Below, one piece after another: positions 35,489-44,184 of a DNA stretch of 64,000 bases. The DNA comes from Streptomyces rubradiris (GTDB lineage Bacteria > Actinomycetota > Actinomycetes > Streptomycetales > Streptomycetaceae), in contig NZ_BNEA01000015.1 of assembly GCF_016860525.1 (NCBI RefSeq), positions 62,001 to 126,000 of the forward strand, given 5' to 3'. The notes under the pieces were generated by a model. That model did not search any database and was not told where the DNA came from. It saw only the letters and a program-made list of their open reading frames with translations. The position numbers and the translations under genes were made by a program. Each line of letters starts with the position of its first letter. Positions within the stretch are counted from its first letter, which is position 1.

Positions 35489-36907
35489 TCAGGACGCGGC
35501 AGGGGCGAATCGCCACCAGTCGACGTTGAGCAGGTAGCCGCTGCCGCCGGTGAAGCGCAGGTAGAGGTCCTGGGTCCCCGTGGCGCCGCTGACCGGGCAG
35601 GTCACCGAGGTCCACGTCTGCCAGCCGCCGGTGGAGGCCACACCGCACCGGCCCACGAGCGTCCCGTTCGGGGAGCCCAGCCGCAGTTCGACGGTGCCGC
35701 CGCCGCTGCCCGAGGCGACGCGCGCGGTGAAGGAGGAAGCGCCCGGCCCGAAGGCCACGCCCTTGACCTTGATGTAGTCGCCGTTGTCGATCCAGCCGAC
35801 ATCCCTTCCGCCGTCACTGGCCGGTTCGGTCTCGATTCCGGATGCCCAGGCGATCGTCTCGGCCTCTTGGCGCACGTACGGGTCGAGCGTGCCGGTCTGC
35901 GGTGCGCCGGCGTTCGTCATGCCGATCACCGGGATCGTGCCGTCGGCGTTGTAGGTGAACCGCTCCACCGCGACGGAGCGGGTGAAGCCGCCGCCGCCCG
36001 GCAGTGCGCCGTTGTGGTAGAAGAAGTACGAGTTGCCCTTGAAGTCCACGATCCCGGGGTGGTTGGTGAAGCTGCCGCCCTGTGTGGGCATGACCGTCCC
36101 GCGGTAGGTCCAGGGTCCGGTCGGACCGGGCGCCGTGGAGTAGGCGATGAACTCCGAGCAGCACTTGGCCGCGAACACCAGGTAGTACAGGCCGTTCCGC
36201 TTGTGGACCCAGGGTCCCTCCTCGTACAGCGTGGGACGGTTGGGGTCGCCGGTGCGGGTGCCGAATCCCGCGGTGGTGAGCGGGATTCTGGTGGGGCTGC
36301 CCGAGTAGGAGGTCATGTCGGCGTTCAGCTTGACGTACCACAGGTTCGGGTTGCCCCAGTACAGATAGGCCTGGCCGTCGTCGTCGATGAAGACGCTCGG
36401 GTCGATCTCGCCGTTCTCCACCAGCGGATGGCCGAGGGCGTCCCGGAACGGGCCGGTGGGGCTGTCCGACACCGCCACGCCGATGGCCATCCGGCCGGTG
36501 GCCCGGTTCTTCACCGGCACGTACCAGTAGAACCGGCCGCCTCGCTGCACGGCCTGGCCCGCCCAGGCGTCGGCGGACGCCCAGCTGAAGGTGGCCAGGC
36601 TGAGGGGTGAGCCGTGGTCGGTCCAGTTGACCATGTCGGCGGAGGACCACACCCGCCAGTCCTTCATGGTGAAGTACGTGGAGCCGTCCTCGTCGTGCCC
36701 GGTGTAGAGGTAGACCCGCCCGTCGTGGACCAGCGGGGCCGGGTCCGCGGTGTAGACGTGCTGCACGATCGGGTTGTCGGCCCTGGCCGGTGTGGGCGCG
36801 ACCGCGGCGGGGACGACGGCGAACGCCAGCAGCAGACCCAGGGTCCAGGCGAGTGCCCGGCCGAGCCTCGTGCCGCCGGCGGACGACTGCCGGAGCGGGA
36901 TCGTCAT
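35489..36907 (-). CDS. secreted GH43 glycosidase with CBM6
   Basis: A 472-residue exported enzyme with a signal peptide (about 20-43), a five-bladed propeller GH43 domain and a C-terminal CBM6 (about 340-472; EAETIAWASGIETEP and the DGGRDVGWIDNGDYIK segment). The catalytic base D55 is in TADPAPLV, the pKa-modulating Asp in EIDPSVFID and the acid Glu in YEEGPWVHK, so the active site is complete. GH43 enzymes are mainly arabinofuranosidases, xylosidases or galactanases. ATG 36907 follows GAGGAGG. It sits 46 bp behind the GH27 gene on the same strand. Confidence 0.9.
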   Translation of the reverse strand: MTIPLRQSSAGGTRLGRALAWTLGLLLAFAVVPAAVAPTPARADNPIVQHVYTADPAPLVHDGRVYLYTGHDEDGSTYFTMKDWRVWSSADMVNWTDHGSPLSLATFSWASADAWAGQAVQRGGRFYWYVPVKNRATGRMAIGVAVSDSPTGPFRDALGHPLVENGEIDPSVFIDDDGQAYLYWGNPNLWYVKLNADMTSYSGSPTRIPLTTAGFGTRTGDPNRPTLYEEGPWVHKRNGLYYLVFAAKCCSEFIAYSTAPGPTGPWTYRGTVMPTQGGSFTNHPGIVDFKGNSYFFYHNGALPGGGGFTRSVAVERFTYNADGTIPVIGMTNAGAPQTGTLDPYVRQEAETIAWASGIETEPASDGGRDVGWIDNGDYIKVKGVAFGPGASSFTARVASGSGGGTVELRLGSPNGTLVGRCGVASTGGWQTWTSVTCPVSGATGTQDLYLRFTGGSGYLLNVDWWRFAPAAS

Positions 36908-36953
36908 CGTGGCCTCCTCAGGGTGCCGGCGGACGGCTGCCGCGCGATGTCCC

Positions 36954-38600
36954 TCATGGGCGGGACCACTTCTGGGCGGCCCGGCCGTCGCAGGTCCACA
37001 GGACCAGCGGGGTTCCGTTGGCCGTGGCCGAGCGGTCGGTGTCGAGGCACAGTCCGGCGTGGACGTTGCGGATCGTTCCGTCCGGGCCGAGGGTCCACCT
37101 CTGGTTGTCCTGGCCGTTGCAGGGCCAGGTGATGACGCGGGTGCCGTTGGTGGTGCCCCGGTCGTAGGCGTCCAGGCACTTGTCGCCGTAGACCCGGATC
37201 TCGCCGCCCGCCCACGTGGTCCACAGCTGGTTCGCGGCCGTGTGGCAGTCCCAGAGCAGGACCGTGGCCCCGGTGGCGGTGGAGGCGTTGTCCACGTCCG
37301 CGCAGCGGCCGGACGCCCCGCCGCGCAGCCGCGAGGTGGTGGCGGCCAGCGGGCTGCCACCGCTCACCCGGTACACGGCCACGCCGTGCGCGGGAACGTT
37401 CGCCGAGATCTGCCCGGACGTGCTCGACGTACCGCCGGTCCACAGGTCGGTGAGGGTGAACGACCCACCGGACAGACCGACTTGCGCGGCCGAGGCGGAG
37501 ACCGTCGCGGCTCCCGATCCCCGGTTGAACAGGCCCACCGCGACCGAACCGTCCGACAGCGGCTTGGCGAACACCTCGGTGGCACCGTCGTCGCGCACCC
37601 TGCGTCCTCCCGCGCCCAGCGGGTCCTGGTTGACCGCCAGCAGACGCGGATTGCGCAGGACGGCGCTCACGTCGGCGGACATGGTGCGGATGTCGTTGCC
37701 GGCCATCAGCGGGGCGCCCAGCAGGGCCCACAGGGCGAAGTGGGAGCGGGACTCGGTCAGCGACAGGCCGGGACGGCCGACGACCAGCATGTCGGGGTCG
37801 TTGAAGTGTCCCGGGCCGGACTGGGCCGCCAACGGCGCGGTGACGTCGAGGACGTTGCCGACGCCCATCGGATAGCTGTTGGTGTTGCCGTTCTGCCAGA
37901 TGTCGAGCAGGTCCTCGGTCGTCCGCCACAGGTCGGCGACCTCACCCCAGTCGTAGGTGGCGCCGGTGATGGCGTGCAGGCTGTTGGGGTTGATGCTGTA
38001 GACGATCGGACGGCCGGTGGCGCGCAGCGCGTCCCGCATGAGCGTGAACCGCGCGACCTGTTCGTCACGGGTACCGCTGGAGGAACACCAGTCGTACTTG
38101 AGGTAGTCGACGCCCCACGAGGCGAACGCGGCGGCGTCCTGGGCCTCGTGGCCCTTGCTGCCGGTCGACCCCGGGTAGCCGCCGGTCGCCTGCGCGCAGG
38201 TGCGCTCGTTCGGCGCCTGGTAGATGCCGAACTTCAGGCCCTTGCCGTGGATGTAGTCCCCGAGTGCCTTCATCCCGCTCGGGAACTTGGTGGGATGCGC
38301 CCGCAGGTTGCCCCGCGCGTCACGCTGTGGGTCGAACCAGCAGTCGTCGACCACCACATACCGGTAGCCGGCGTCCCGCATGCCCGAGGACACCATCGCG
38401 TCGGCGGCCTGGCGGACCTGGGCCTCGGTGATGCCGCACCCGAAGCTGTTCCAGCTGTTCCAGCCCAGCGGCGGGGTGAGCGCCGGGCTGCCCGGCGCGG
38501 CGGAGGCGGTGGAGTGAGAGGCGGCCGTCAGGGACGCGGTGACCGTCAGTGCGGCGGTCGCAAGGAGGCGGAGCAGTCGTCCGCCTGATCGTCTGAGCAC
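36954..38600 (-). CDS. secreted GH27 alpha-galactosidase-type enzyme with CBM13
   Basis: A 548-residue exported glycosidase. After the signal peptide, the mature GH27 barrel begins TPPLGWNSWNSFGC, contains VVVDDCWFD, and has the nucleophile D170 in YLKYDW, with the acid region in DPDMLVV. A beta-trefoil ricin-type lectin domain (CBM13, three repeats with QxW motifs) fills about 420-548. I chose GTG 38600 because AAGGAG lies 6 bases upstream and it gives an ideal signal peptide (LRRSGGRLLRLLATAALTVT); the longer frame to 38645 has no good RBS and would run across an operator-like palindrome. First gene of the operon, probably controlled by the 38625 box. Confidence 0.9.
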   Translation of the reverse strand: MLRRSGGRLLRLLATAALTVTASLTAASHSTASAAPGSPALTPPLGWNSWNSFGCGITEAQVRQAADAMVSSGMRDAGYRYVVVDDCWFDPQRDARGNLRAHPTKFPSGMKALGDYIHGKGLKFGIYQAPNERTCAQATGGYPGSTGSKGHEAQDAAAFASWGVDYLKYDWCSSSGTRDEQVARFTLMRDALRATGRPIVYSINPNSLHAITGATYDWGEVADLWRTTEDLLDIWQNGNTNSYPMGVGNVLDVTAPLAAQSGPGHFNDPDMLVVGRPGLSLTESRSHFALWALLGAPLMAGNDIRTMSADVSAVLRNPRLLAVNQDPLGAGGRRVRDDGATEVFAKPLSDGSVAVGLFNRGSGAATVSASAAQVGLSGGSFTLTDLWTGGTSSTSGQISANVPAHGVAVYRVSGGSPLAATTSRLRGGASGRCADVDNASTATGATVLLWDCHTAANQLWTTWAGGEIRVYGDKCLDAYDRGTTNGTRVITWPCNGQDNQRWTLGPDGTIRNVHAGLCLDTDRSATANGTPLVLWTCDGRAAQKWSRP

Positions 38601-38624
38601 CAAGGGCTCCTTGGAATCCAAGTG

Positions 38625-38901
38625 GTTCGCAATTTCGAACGACATTCGGAAAGTCGGGCCTCCCGGATACTAGAGAGACCTCCGGGCATGTCAACACCGT
38701 CGACCTCCAGGCTTTGCCGACCCAGCCGACACGAACCGCGCATGGACGTGGAACTGCGACTTCGCCAACGCACCTGGGAAAGGGCCTCGTTCGAATATTT
38801 CGGAGCGGCCGGCGAATTATGCGAGGAGGATTGACGCGCCCTGCCGACCGCCTATCATCCACGTTGCTCGACAGGCCAACCTACGTTCGATATCGCGAAC
38901 T
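38625..38901. promoter_or_regulatory. GTTCG-N6-CGAAC operator-like boxes of the glycan locus
   Basis: Two boxes of the form GTTCG-N6-CGAAC occur: GTTCGCAATTTCGAAC (38625-38640, 25 bp before the GH27 start) and GTTCGATATCGCGAAC (38886-38901, 70 bp before the SGNH start). A weaker related site, GTTCGAATATTTCGGA, is at 38789-38804. They flank the divergent promoters and are probably bound by one regulator, perhaps a LacI or ROK sugar repressor encoded elsewhere. The rest of 38641-38970 has no other gene. Confidence 0.65.
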
Positions 38902-38970
38902 TACCGCTCGGTCCATGGACGGCAAGCGATCCCGTCGCCTCAGCCATCACTCTCAGAAGAGGACATGTGC

Positions 38971-40077
38971 ATGAGAAAGTCCTGGATTCTCGCCCTGGTC
39001 ACGCTCGTCGCCGCCGCCCTCGGGGTCATGACGGCCGGTGTGGCCCCCGCGTCCGCCGCCTCGAACACGCCTTTGCGTCTCATGCCGTTGGGCGACTCCA
39101 TAACCTGGGGCGTGGGAAGCAGCACGGGCAACGGCTACCGGGGGCCGTTGTGGAACAAGCTCGCGGCGGACGGGCATCCACTGGACTTCGTGGGCACGGT
39201 GCGCAACGGTTCGATGTCCGACCCCGACAACGAGGGCCACTCCGGATACCGCATCGACCAGATCGCCGCACTGGCCGACGCCTCGCTGACCCGTTACCGG
39301 CCCAACGTCGTGACACTGCACATCGGAACCAACGACCTCCAGGGGGCCTCCGAGGCCGACACCGCCATCTCCCGGCTGCGGTCGCTGGTCGGTCAGGTCA
39401 CCGCCGACGTCCCCGACGCCACCGTCCTCGTCGCTTCCCTGGTCGTGTCCACCAGCGCCTCGGAGGAACGGTTCCGGGGCGCGTACAACCAGGCCGTCTC
39501 CCGCATCGTCAGCGACGCGCGGGCCGCGGGCAAGCACGTCGGGTACGTGGACATGAGCGGCCTGACCACGGCCGACCTGGCCGACTCCCTGCATCCCGAC
39601 GACGCCGGCTACCAGAAGATGGCCGACGCCTTCCACCGCGGCGTCCAGGCCGCGGACAACGCCGGGTGGCTGAAGAACCCCGCCCCCGCCCCCACCCGCG
39701 TGCAGTCCGGCATCACCGGCAAGTGCCTGGACGTCAGCGACGCCGACAGCGCCGACGGGACCGCCGTCCAGATCTGGAGCTGCGGCAACGGCGCCAACCA
39801 GATCTGGTCCGCCTACACCGACGGCACCCTGCGCTCCCTGGGCAAGTGCCTCGACGCGGCCGGCGGGAGCACGGCCAACGGCACGAAGGTGCAGATCTGG
39901 TCCTGCCACGGCGGCGCCAATCAGGTCTGGCAGCCCTACAACGGGGGCTACCGCAACCCCGCCTCCGGCCGCTGCCTCGATGACCCCGGCTTCTCCACGG
40001 CCGACGGCACGCGGCTCCAGCTGTGGGACTGCACCGGGGGCGCCAACCAGAAGTGGACCGCGCCGGCCGCCGGTTGA
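38971..40077 (+). CDS. secreted SGNH/GDSL esterase with CBM13
   Basis: A 368-residue exported enzyme with a signal peptide (about 1-29). The SGNH hydrolase domain has nucleophile S43 in PLGDSITWG, the block III GTND motif and a His near SLHPDDAGY. A C-terminal beta-trefoil CBM13 (about 240-368) has repeated QIWSC-type motifs. It is expected to remove acetyl or other ester groups from polysaccharide, complementing the divergent GH27-GH43-CE1 operon. I chose ATG 38971 with GAGG 8 bases upstream rather than ATG 38965, which is too close. It converges on the acyl-CoA operon. Confidence 0.9.
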   Translation: MRKSWILALVTLVAAALGVMTAGVAPASAASNTPLRLMPLGDSITWGVGSSTGNGYRGPLWNKLAADGHPLDFVGTVRNGSMSDPDNEGHSGYRIDQIAALADASLTRYRPNVVTLHIGTNDLQGASEADTAISRLRSLVGQVTADVPDATVLVASLVVSTSASEERFRGAYNQAVSRIVSDARAAGKHVGYVDMSGLTTADLADSLHPDDAGYQKMADAFHRGVQAADNAGWLKNPAPAPTRVQSGITGKCLDVSDADSADGTAVQIWSCGNGANQIWSAYTDGTLRSLGKCLDAAGGSTANGTKVQIWSCHGGANQVWQPYNGGYRNPASGRCLDDPGFSTADGTRLQLWDCTGGANQKWTAPAAG

Positions 40078-40146
40078 CGTCGGAGCCGGGTCGGCCATCA
40101 CGGGCCGCCACGGACCGGCATCGAGCCGCTCAAGCGGCCGGCGGCC

Positions 40147-40605
40147 TCAGGCGTAGTGCCGGTAGACGGCCTGGGCGACGCACGCGGGCTTGGCGTTGCC
40201 CTCCGCCTCTACGGTGAAGGTGAGCCGCATCTGCACGCCGTCGCCCTTGACGTCCTCCACGGAGTCGACCACGCCGTGCAGGCGGATCCTGGCGCCGACG
40301 GGCACCGGGCTGGGGAAACGGACCTTCTCCAGGCCGTAGTTCACGCTCATGGAGACGCCGTCGATGTCCAGCAGCTCGTTGAAGAGCGGGATGATCAGGG
40401 ACAGGGTGAGGTAGCCGTGCGCGATGGGCCCGCCGAAGGGGCCGGCCTTGGCGCGCTCCGGGTCGGTGTGGATCCACTGGTGGTCGTCGGTGGCGTCGGC
40501 GAAGGTGTTCACCCGGTCCTGCGTGATCTCCCGCCAGTCGGTGCGGCCGAGGTCGGTGCCGGCCAGGGCCTTCAGCTCGTCGAGGCCGTGCGCGGTGGTG
40601 GGCAT
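40147..40605 (-). CDS. MaoC-like enoyl-CoA hydratase
   Basis: A 152-residue hotdog-fold protein. The R-hydratase active-site segment is ATDDHQWIHTDPERA (D41, H46), followed by the GPIAHGYLTLSL hydrophobic strand, as in MaoC dehydratases. It should hydrate trans-2-enoyl-CoA to 3-hydroxyacyl-CoA. It is the last gene of an operon with an acyl-CoA ligase, an amidohydrolase and an SDR; together they suggest activation and beta-oxidation-like shortening of a carboxylic acid. The stop lies 70 bp from the converging esterase gene. Confidence 0.9.
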   Translation of the reverse strand: MPTTAHGLDELKALAGTDLGRTDWREITQDRVNTFADATDDHQWIHTDPERAKAGPFGGPIAHGYLTLSLIIPLFNELLDIDGVSMSVNYGLEKVRFPSPVPVGARIRLHGVVDSVEDVKGDGVQMRLTFTVEAEGNAKPACVAQAVYRHYA

Positions 40606-40642
40606 GGGGGTCCTTCCGGTCCTTGTGGCGCGGGTGTGCGCC

Positions 40643-40677
40643 CGCGTGGGTGTGTATGCGCGTGGGTGTGTATGCGC
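40643..40677. repeat. two-copy 16-bp tandem repeat
   Basis: CGCGTGGGTGTGTATG occurs twice in tandem in the gap between the MaoC and ligase genes, followed by a partial third copy. It could be a slippage tract that changes the distance between the two genes. Confidence 0.7.
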
Positions 40678-40680
40678 GTT

Positions 40681-42234
40681 TCAGCGGGGGGCGGACGAGC
40701 GGTCGTCGGCGGCGGCCTGGGCGTAGGCCGCGCGCACCGCGGGTTTGACCAGTTTGCCGGAGGCGGTGCGGGGCAGGGCCTCGGCGAAGACGACGGACTT
40801 GGGGATCTTGTACTTGGCCAGACGGCCGCGCAGGTGGTCGAGGATGTCCGCTTCCTCCGCGCGGGCTCCGGGTTTGAGGACGACGACGGCGCGGCCGACC
40901 TCGCCCCAGTGCGCGTCGGGGACGCCGATGACGGCGCACTCCTCGACGGCGGGGTGGCCGAGGACGGCGTTCTCGACCTCCGCCGGGTAGACGTTCTCTC
41001 CGCCGGAGATGAACATGTCCTTGACCCGGTCGACGATGTAGGCGAAGCCGTCCTCGTCGGTGCGGGCGACATCGCCGGTGCGCAGCCAGCCGTCGTCGGT
41101 GACCGCGGCGGCGGTCTCGGCGGGCCGGTTCCAGTAGCCCGTCATGACGTGGGGCCCGGACACCAGGATCTCCCCGCGCTCCCCCGGCCCGGCGTCCCGG
41201 CCGTCGGGCAGGACCACGCGGGTGTCGGTGAAGAAGTGCGGCACCCCCGCCGAGCCCGCCTTGGCGGAGGTCTGCTCCCGGTCCAGGAAGAGGACGCCGG
41301 GGGACGCCTCGGTCATGCCGTAGCCCTGGGCGAAGGCCAGCCCGCGGGCCAGGTAGGTGGCGATGGTGCGTTCGGGGACCGGTGCGCCGCCGCAGTTGAG
41401 GCTGCGCAGGCTGGTCAGGTCGGCCTCGGGCCAGCGCGGCCGGGCGGCGAGCGCGTCGTACATGGTGGGCACGCCGAACATGCAGGTCACCCGGTGGCTC
41501 TCGATCAGGCGCAGGACGCGGTCGGGGTCGAAGGCGCCGAGCAGGACGACCCGGCCGCCCTTGAGCAGGGTGGGCAGGCAGGTCATGTTCAGCGCCGCGG
41601 TGTGGAACAGCGGGGCGGTCACCAGCGTGACCTCGTCGGCGGCCAGGTCGAGGTCGACCAGGACGTTGACGCTGTTCCAGACGATGTTGGCGTGCGAGAG
41701 GACGGCGCCCTTGGGGTGGCCGGTGGTTCCCGAGGTGTACATGATCATGCATGGGTCGTCGGGGGCCACCGGCTCGTCCAGCGGTGCGGTGCCGCCGAGG
41801 GCGAGCAGGTCGTCGTAGCCGAGGGCGCCGGAGCCGGGCCCCGCGAGGGCGACGCGGTGGGAGACGCCGGCGTCGGCGGCGGCCTGGGCGGCGGCCTCGG
41901 CCTGGTCGGGGGCGTTGACGAGGACGGCGGCGCCGGAGTCGGTGAGGTGGTAGGCCAGTTCTGGGGCGGTCAGGCGGGTGTTGAGCGGCACGAAGACCGC
42001 GCCGAGGGCGCCGGCGGCGAACAGGGTCTCGAGGAAGGCCGGGTGGTTGGAACCCAGGTAGGCGACCCGGTCGCCGCGTGCCACGCCCAGGGTGCGCAGG
42101 GCGTGGGCCAGGCGCAGCACCCGCTCGTGCAGGTGCCGGTAGGTGATCTCGTGGTCCTCGTGGACGACGGCGATCCGGTCGGGGGTCTTGCGGGCTCGGC
42201 GTGCGGGCCAGGAGCCGATGCCTTGGTTGCGCAC
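40681..42234 (-). CDS. acyl-CoA synthetase (FadD-like)
   Basis: A 517-residue adenylate-forming ligase with A3 phosphate loop YTSGTTGHPKGAV, A5 YGMTEASPG, A7-A8 region TGDVARTDEDG and C-terminal lysine motif PRTASGKLVKPAVR, so it is complete. It activates a fatty or aryl carboxylate to its CoA thioester at the expense of ATP. It starts 13 bp downstream of the amidohydrolase stop. With the MaoC hydratase and SDR it would feed a CoA-linked degradation route. The substrate is not determined; the divergent PaaX-type regulator suggests an aromatic or phenylacetyl-like acid. Confidence 0.92.
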   Translation of the reverse strand: MRNQGIGSWPARRARKTPDRIAVVHEDHEITYRHLHERVLRLAHALRTLGVARGDRVAYLGSNHPAFLETLFAAGALGAVFVPLNTRLTAPELAYHLTDSGAAVLVNAPDQAEAAAQAAADAGVSHRVALAGPGSGALGYDDLLALGGTAPLDEPVAPDDPCMIMYTSGTTGHPKGAVLSHANIVWNSVNVLVDLDLAADEVTLVTAPLFHTAALNMTCLPTLLKGGRVVLLGAFDPDRVLRLIESHRVTCMFGVPTMYDALAARPRWPEADLTSLRSLNCGGAPVPERTIATYLARGLAFAQGYGMTEASPGVLFLDREQTSAKAGSAGVPHFFTDTRVVLPDGRDAGPGERGEILVSGPHVMTGYWNRPAETAAAVTDDGWLRTGDVARTDEDGFAYIVDRVKDMFISGGENVYPAEVENAVLGHPAVEECAVIGVPDAHWGEVGRAVVVLKPGARAEEADILDHLRGRLAKYKIPKSVVFAEALPRTASGKLVKPAVRAAYAQAAADDRSSAPR

Positions 42235-42247
42235 GGCGGCCTCCGTT

Positions 42248-43129
42248 TCAGTCTGTGGTCAGGCCGAGCAGGCGGGCGGCGTTGTCCTTCAGGATCTTGG
42301 GGCGGACCTCGGGTTTGATGTCGAGCTTCTCGAAGTCGGCGAGCCACCGGTCGGGGGTGATGACCGGGTAGTCGGAGCCGAAGAGGACCTTGTCCTTGAG
42401 CAGGGTGTTGGCGTAGCGCACCAGTTGCGGCGGGAAGTACTTCGGGGACCAGCCGGACAGGTCGATGTACACGTACGGTTTGTGGGTGGCCACCGCCAGC
42501 GCCTCGTCCTGCCAGGGGAAGGACGGGTGGGCGAGGATGATCCGCAGCTCGGGGAAGTCCACGGCGACGTCGTCCACCAGCATGGGGTCGGAGTACTTCA
42601 GGCGGATGCCGCCTCCGCCGGGGACGCCCGCGCCGATGCCGGTCTGTCCGGTGTGGAACAGCGCGGGCACGCCGAGTTCCTCGATGGCCTCGTACAGCGG
42701 GTAGGCGAGGCGGTCGTCGGGGGCGAAGGCCTGGATGCTCGGGTGGAACTTGAAGCCCCGCACGCCGTGTTCCTCGACCAGTCGGCGGGCCTCGCGGACC
42801 CCCGCCCGGCCCTTGTGGGGGTCGACGGAGGCGAACGGGATGAGGACGTCGGCGTGGGCGGCGCAGCTCTCGGCGATCTCTTCGTTGGAGATCCGCGGGT
42901 GCCCGGTGGCGTGCTCGGCGTCGACCGTGAAGACCACCGCGGCCATGCGGCGTTCGCGGTAGTACGCGGCCATCTCGTCGATGGTTGGCGTGCGGTGCCC
43001 GTGGGCCTTGAAGTACTCCGCGGAGGCGCCGAACAGCTCGGGGCTGAGCGCGCCGTGGCCGTCCTTGGAGATCTCGGCGTGCGTGTGGACGTCGATGGCG
43101 ACGAGCCGGCCGGGGTCGGGGGATGTCAT
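42248..43129 (-). CDS. amidohydrolase_2 family metal-dependent hydrolase/decarboxylase
   Basis: A 293-residue TIM-barrel enzyme of the amidohydrolase-2 group, which includes ACMS and dihydroxybenzoate decarboxylases. Metal-ligand motifs are DVHTHAE near residue 16, FHTGQTG, AHPSFPW and GSDYPV. This group often decarboxylates or hydrolyses ring-cleavage products and CoA-linked acids. ATG 43129 is preceded by GAGGA. It lies between the SDR and the ligase in the acyl-CoA operon, which fits a degradative role. Confidence 0.88.
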   Translation of the reverse strand: MTSPDPGRLVAIDVHTHAEISKDGHGALSPELFGASAEYFKAHGHRTPTIDEMAAYYRERRMAAVVFTVDAEHATGHPRISNEEIAESCAAHADVLIPFASVDPHKGRAGVREARRLVEEHGVRGFKFHPSIQAFAPDDRLAYPLYEAIEELGVPALFHTGQTGIGAGVPGGGGIRLKYSDPMLVDDVAVDFPELRIILAHPSFPWQDEALAVATHKPYVYIDLSGWSPKYFPPQLVRYANTLLKDKVLFGSDYPVITPDRWLADFEKLDIKPEVRPKILKDNAARLLGLTTD

Positions 43130-43163
43130 TCCTCGGCTCACCTTCCGTGGGAGGGCGGGGGGT

Positions 43164-44075
43164 TCAGGCGCCGGGGGCCTGGGGTGCGGGGATGCCGTAC
43201 GTCTGCGGCTCGCGGCCGACCGAGACGGGCCAGGCCGCGGCGATGTCGTCGGCGCTCCAGCCGCCGTCCCGGTAGGCGGTGGCGATCTCCTGCGGGTGCG
43301 ACCACAGGGCCAGCTTGTCGCCACCGATGCCGACGCATTGGCCGGTCACCGAGGCCGCGGCGTCGGAGGCGAGGTAGACGACGAGGCCGGCGACGTCCTC
43401 CGGGGTGCCGAAGCCCTCGGCCTTGCGCAGCCGGTCCGGCAGCGGTTCGCCGTGTTCCTCCCACGCCTCGACGTACGGGGCGAAGGCGGGGATGGTGCGG
43501 GTCATGCCGGTGGCGGCGACCGGGACCAGGGCGTTGGCGGTGATGCCGGCGCGGGCCAGTTCCATGGCCCAGGTGCGGGTCATCGCGGCGATGCCGGCCT
43601 TGGCGGCGGCGTAGTTGGTCTGGCCGAAGTTGCCGCGCTGCCCGGCCGGGGAACAGGCAGTGATGATGCGGCCGCCCTCGCCCTGTTCGCGCATCCGCAC
43701 GGCGGCGGCCCGTACGCAGGTGAAGGTGCCGCGCAGGTGGACGCGGACGACGACGTCGAAGTCGTCGTCGGACATCTTCCACAGCACGCGGTCGCGCAGG
43801 ATGCCGGCGTTGGTGACCATGACGTCCAGCCGGCCGAAGGCGTCCACGGCCCGGGTCACCAGCGCCTCGGCGACCTCGCCGGTCCCCACCGGGCCCACCT
43901 CGGCCACGGCCCGGCCGCCGGCCGCGGTGATCTGCTTGACCGCGTGCGCGGCGGCCTCGGCGTCCACGTCGTTGACGACCACCGCCGCGCCGGCGCGGGC
44001 CAGGGCGGAGGCGTAGGCGAATCCGAGGCCGCGTCCGCTTCCGGTGACGACGGCGACCTTGTTCGAGAGATCCAT
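43164..44075 (-). CDS. short-chain dehydrogenase/reductase
   Basis: A 303-residue classical SDR. The cofactor motif TGSGRGLG is at 11-18, NAG at 89-91, and the catalytic triad S142, Y155, K159 in CSPAGQRGNFGQTNYAAAK. It most resembles the 3-hydroxyacyl-CoA dehydrogenase domain of MFE-type and aromatic-acid pathways. It is first of a four-gene operon read leftwards. The 109-bp gap to the PaaX gene must hold both promoters; TTTCGATTACGG near 44127-44138 may include regulatory sites. Confidence 0.9.
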   Translation of the reverse strand: MDLSNKVAVVTGSGRGLGFAYASALARAGAAVVVNDVDAEAAAHAVKQITAAGGRAVAEVGPVGTGEVAEALVTRAVDAFGRLDVMVTNAGILRDRVLWKMSDDDFDVVVRVHLRGTFTCVRAAAVRMREQGEGGRIITACSPAGQRGNFGQTNYAAAKAGIAAMTRTWAMELARAGITANALVPVAATGMTRTIPAFAPYVEAWEEHGEPLPDRLRKAEGFGTPEDVAGLVVYLASDAAASVTGQCVGIGGDKLALWSHPQEIATAYRDGGWSADDIAAAWPVSVGREPQTYGIPAPQAPGA

Positions 44076-44184
44076 GTGTGCGCAGTCCTTGCCTTGCGGG
44101 TGTGCCGACGAGGGCGACGTTAGGCGTTTCGATTACGGCCGTCAATGGTGTGCCGAACTTTCCCGCCGCCCTACACTGAGCCGC

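Noticed and set aside
38625..38640. LexA/SOS box near the GH27 gene
   Set aside because: The half-sites are in the opposite order (GTTCG then CGAAC) to the LexA consensus (GAAC then GTTC), and neighbouring genes are CAZymes, not repair genes.
40156..42318. A plus-strand frame of 720 codons opposite the acyl-CoA ligase and MaoC genes
   Set aside because: No domain or signal; the minus strand encodes two well-supported enzymes with complete motifs.
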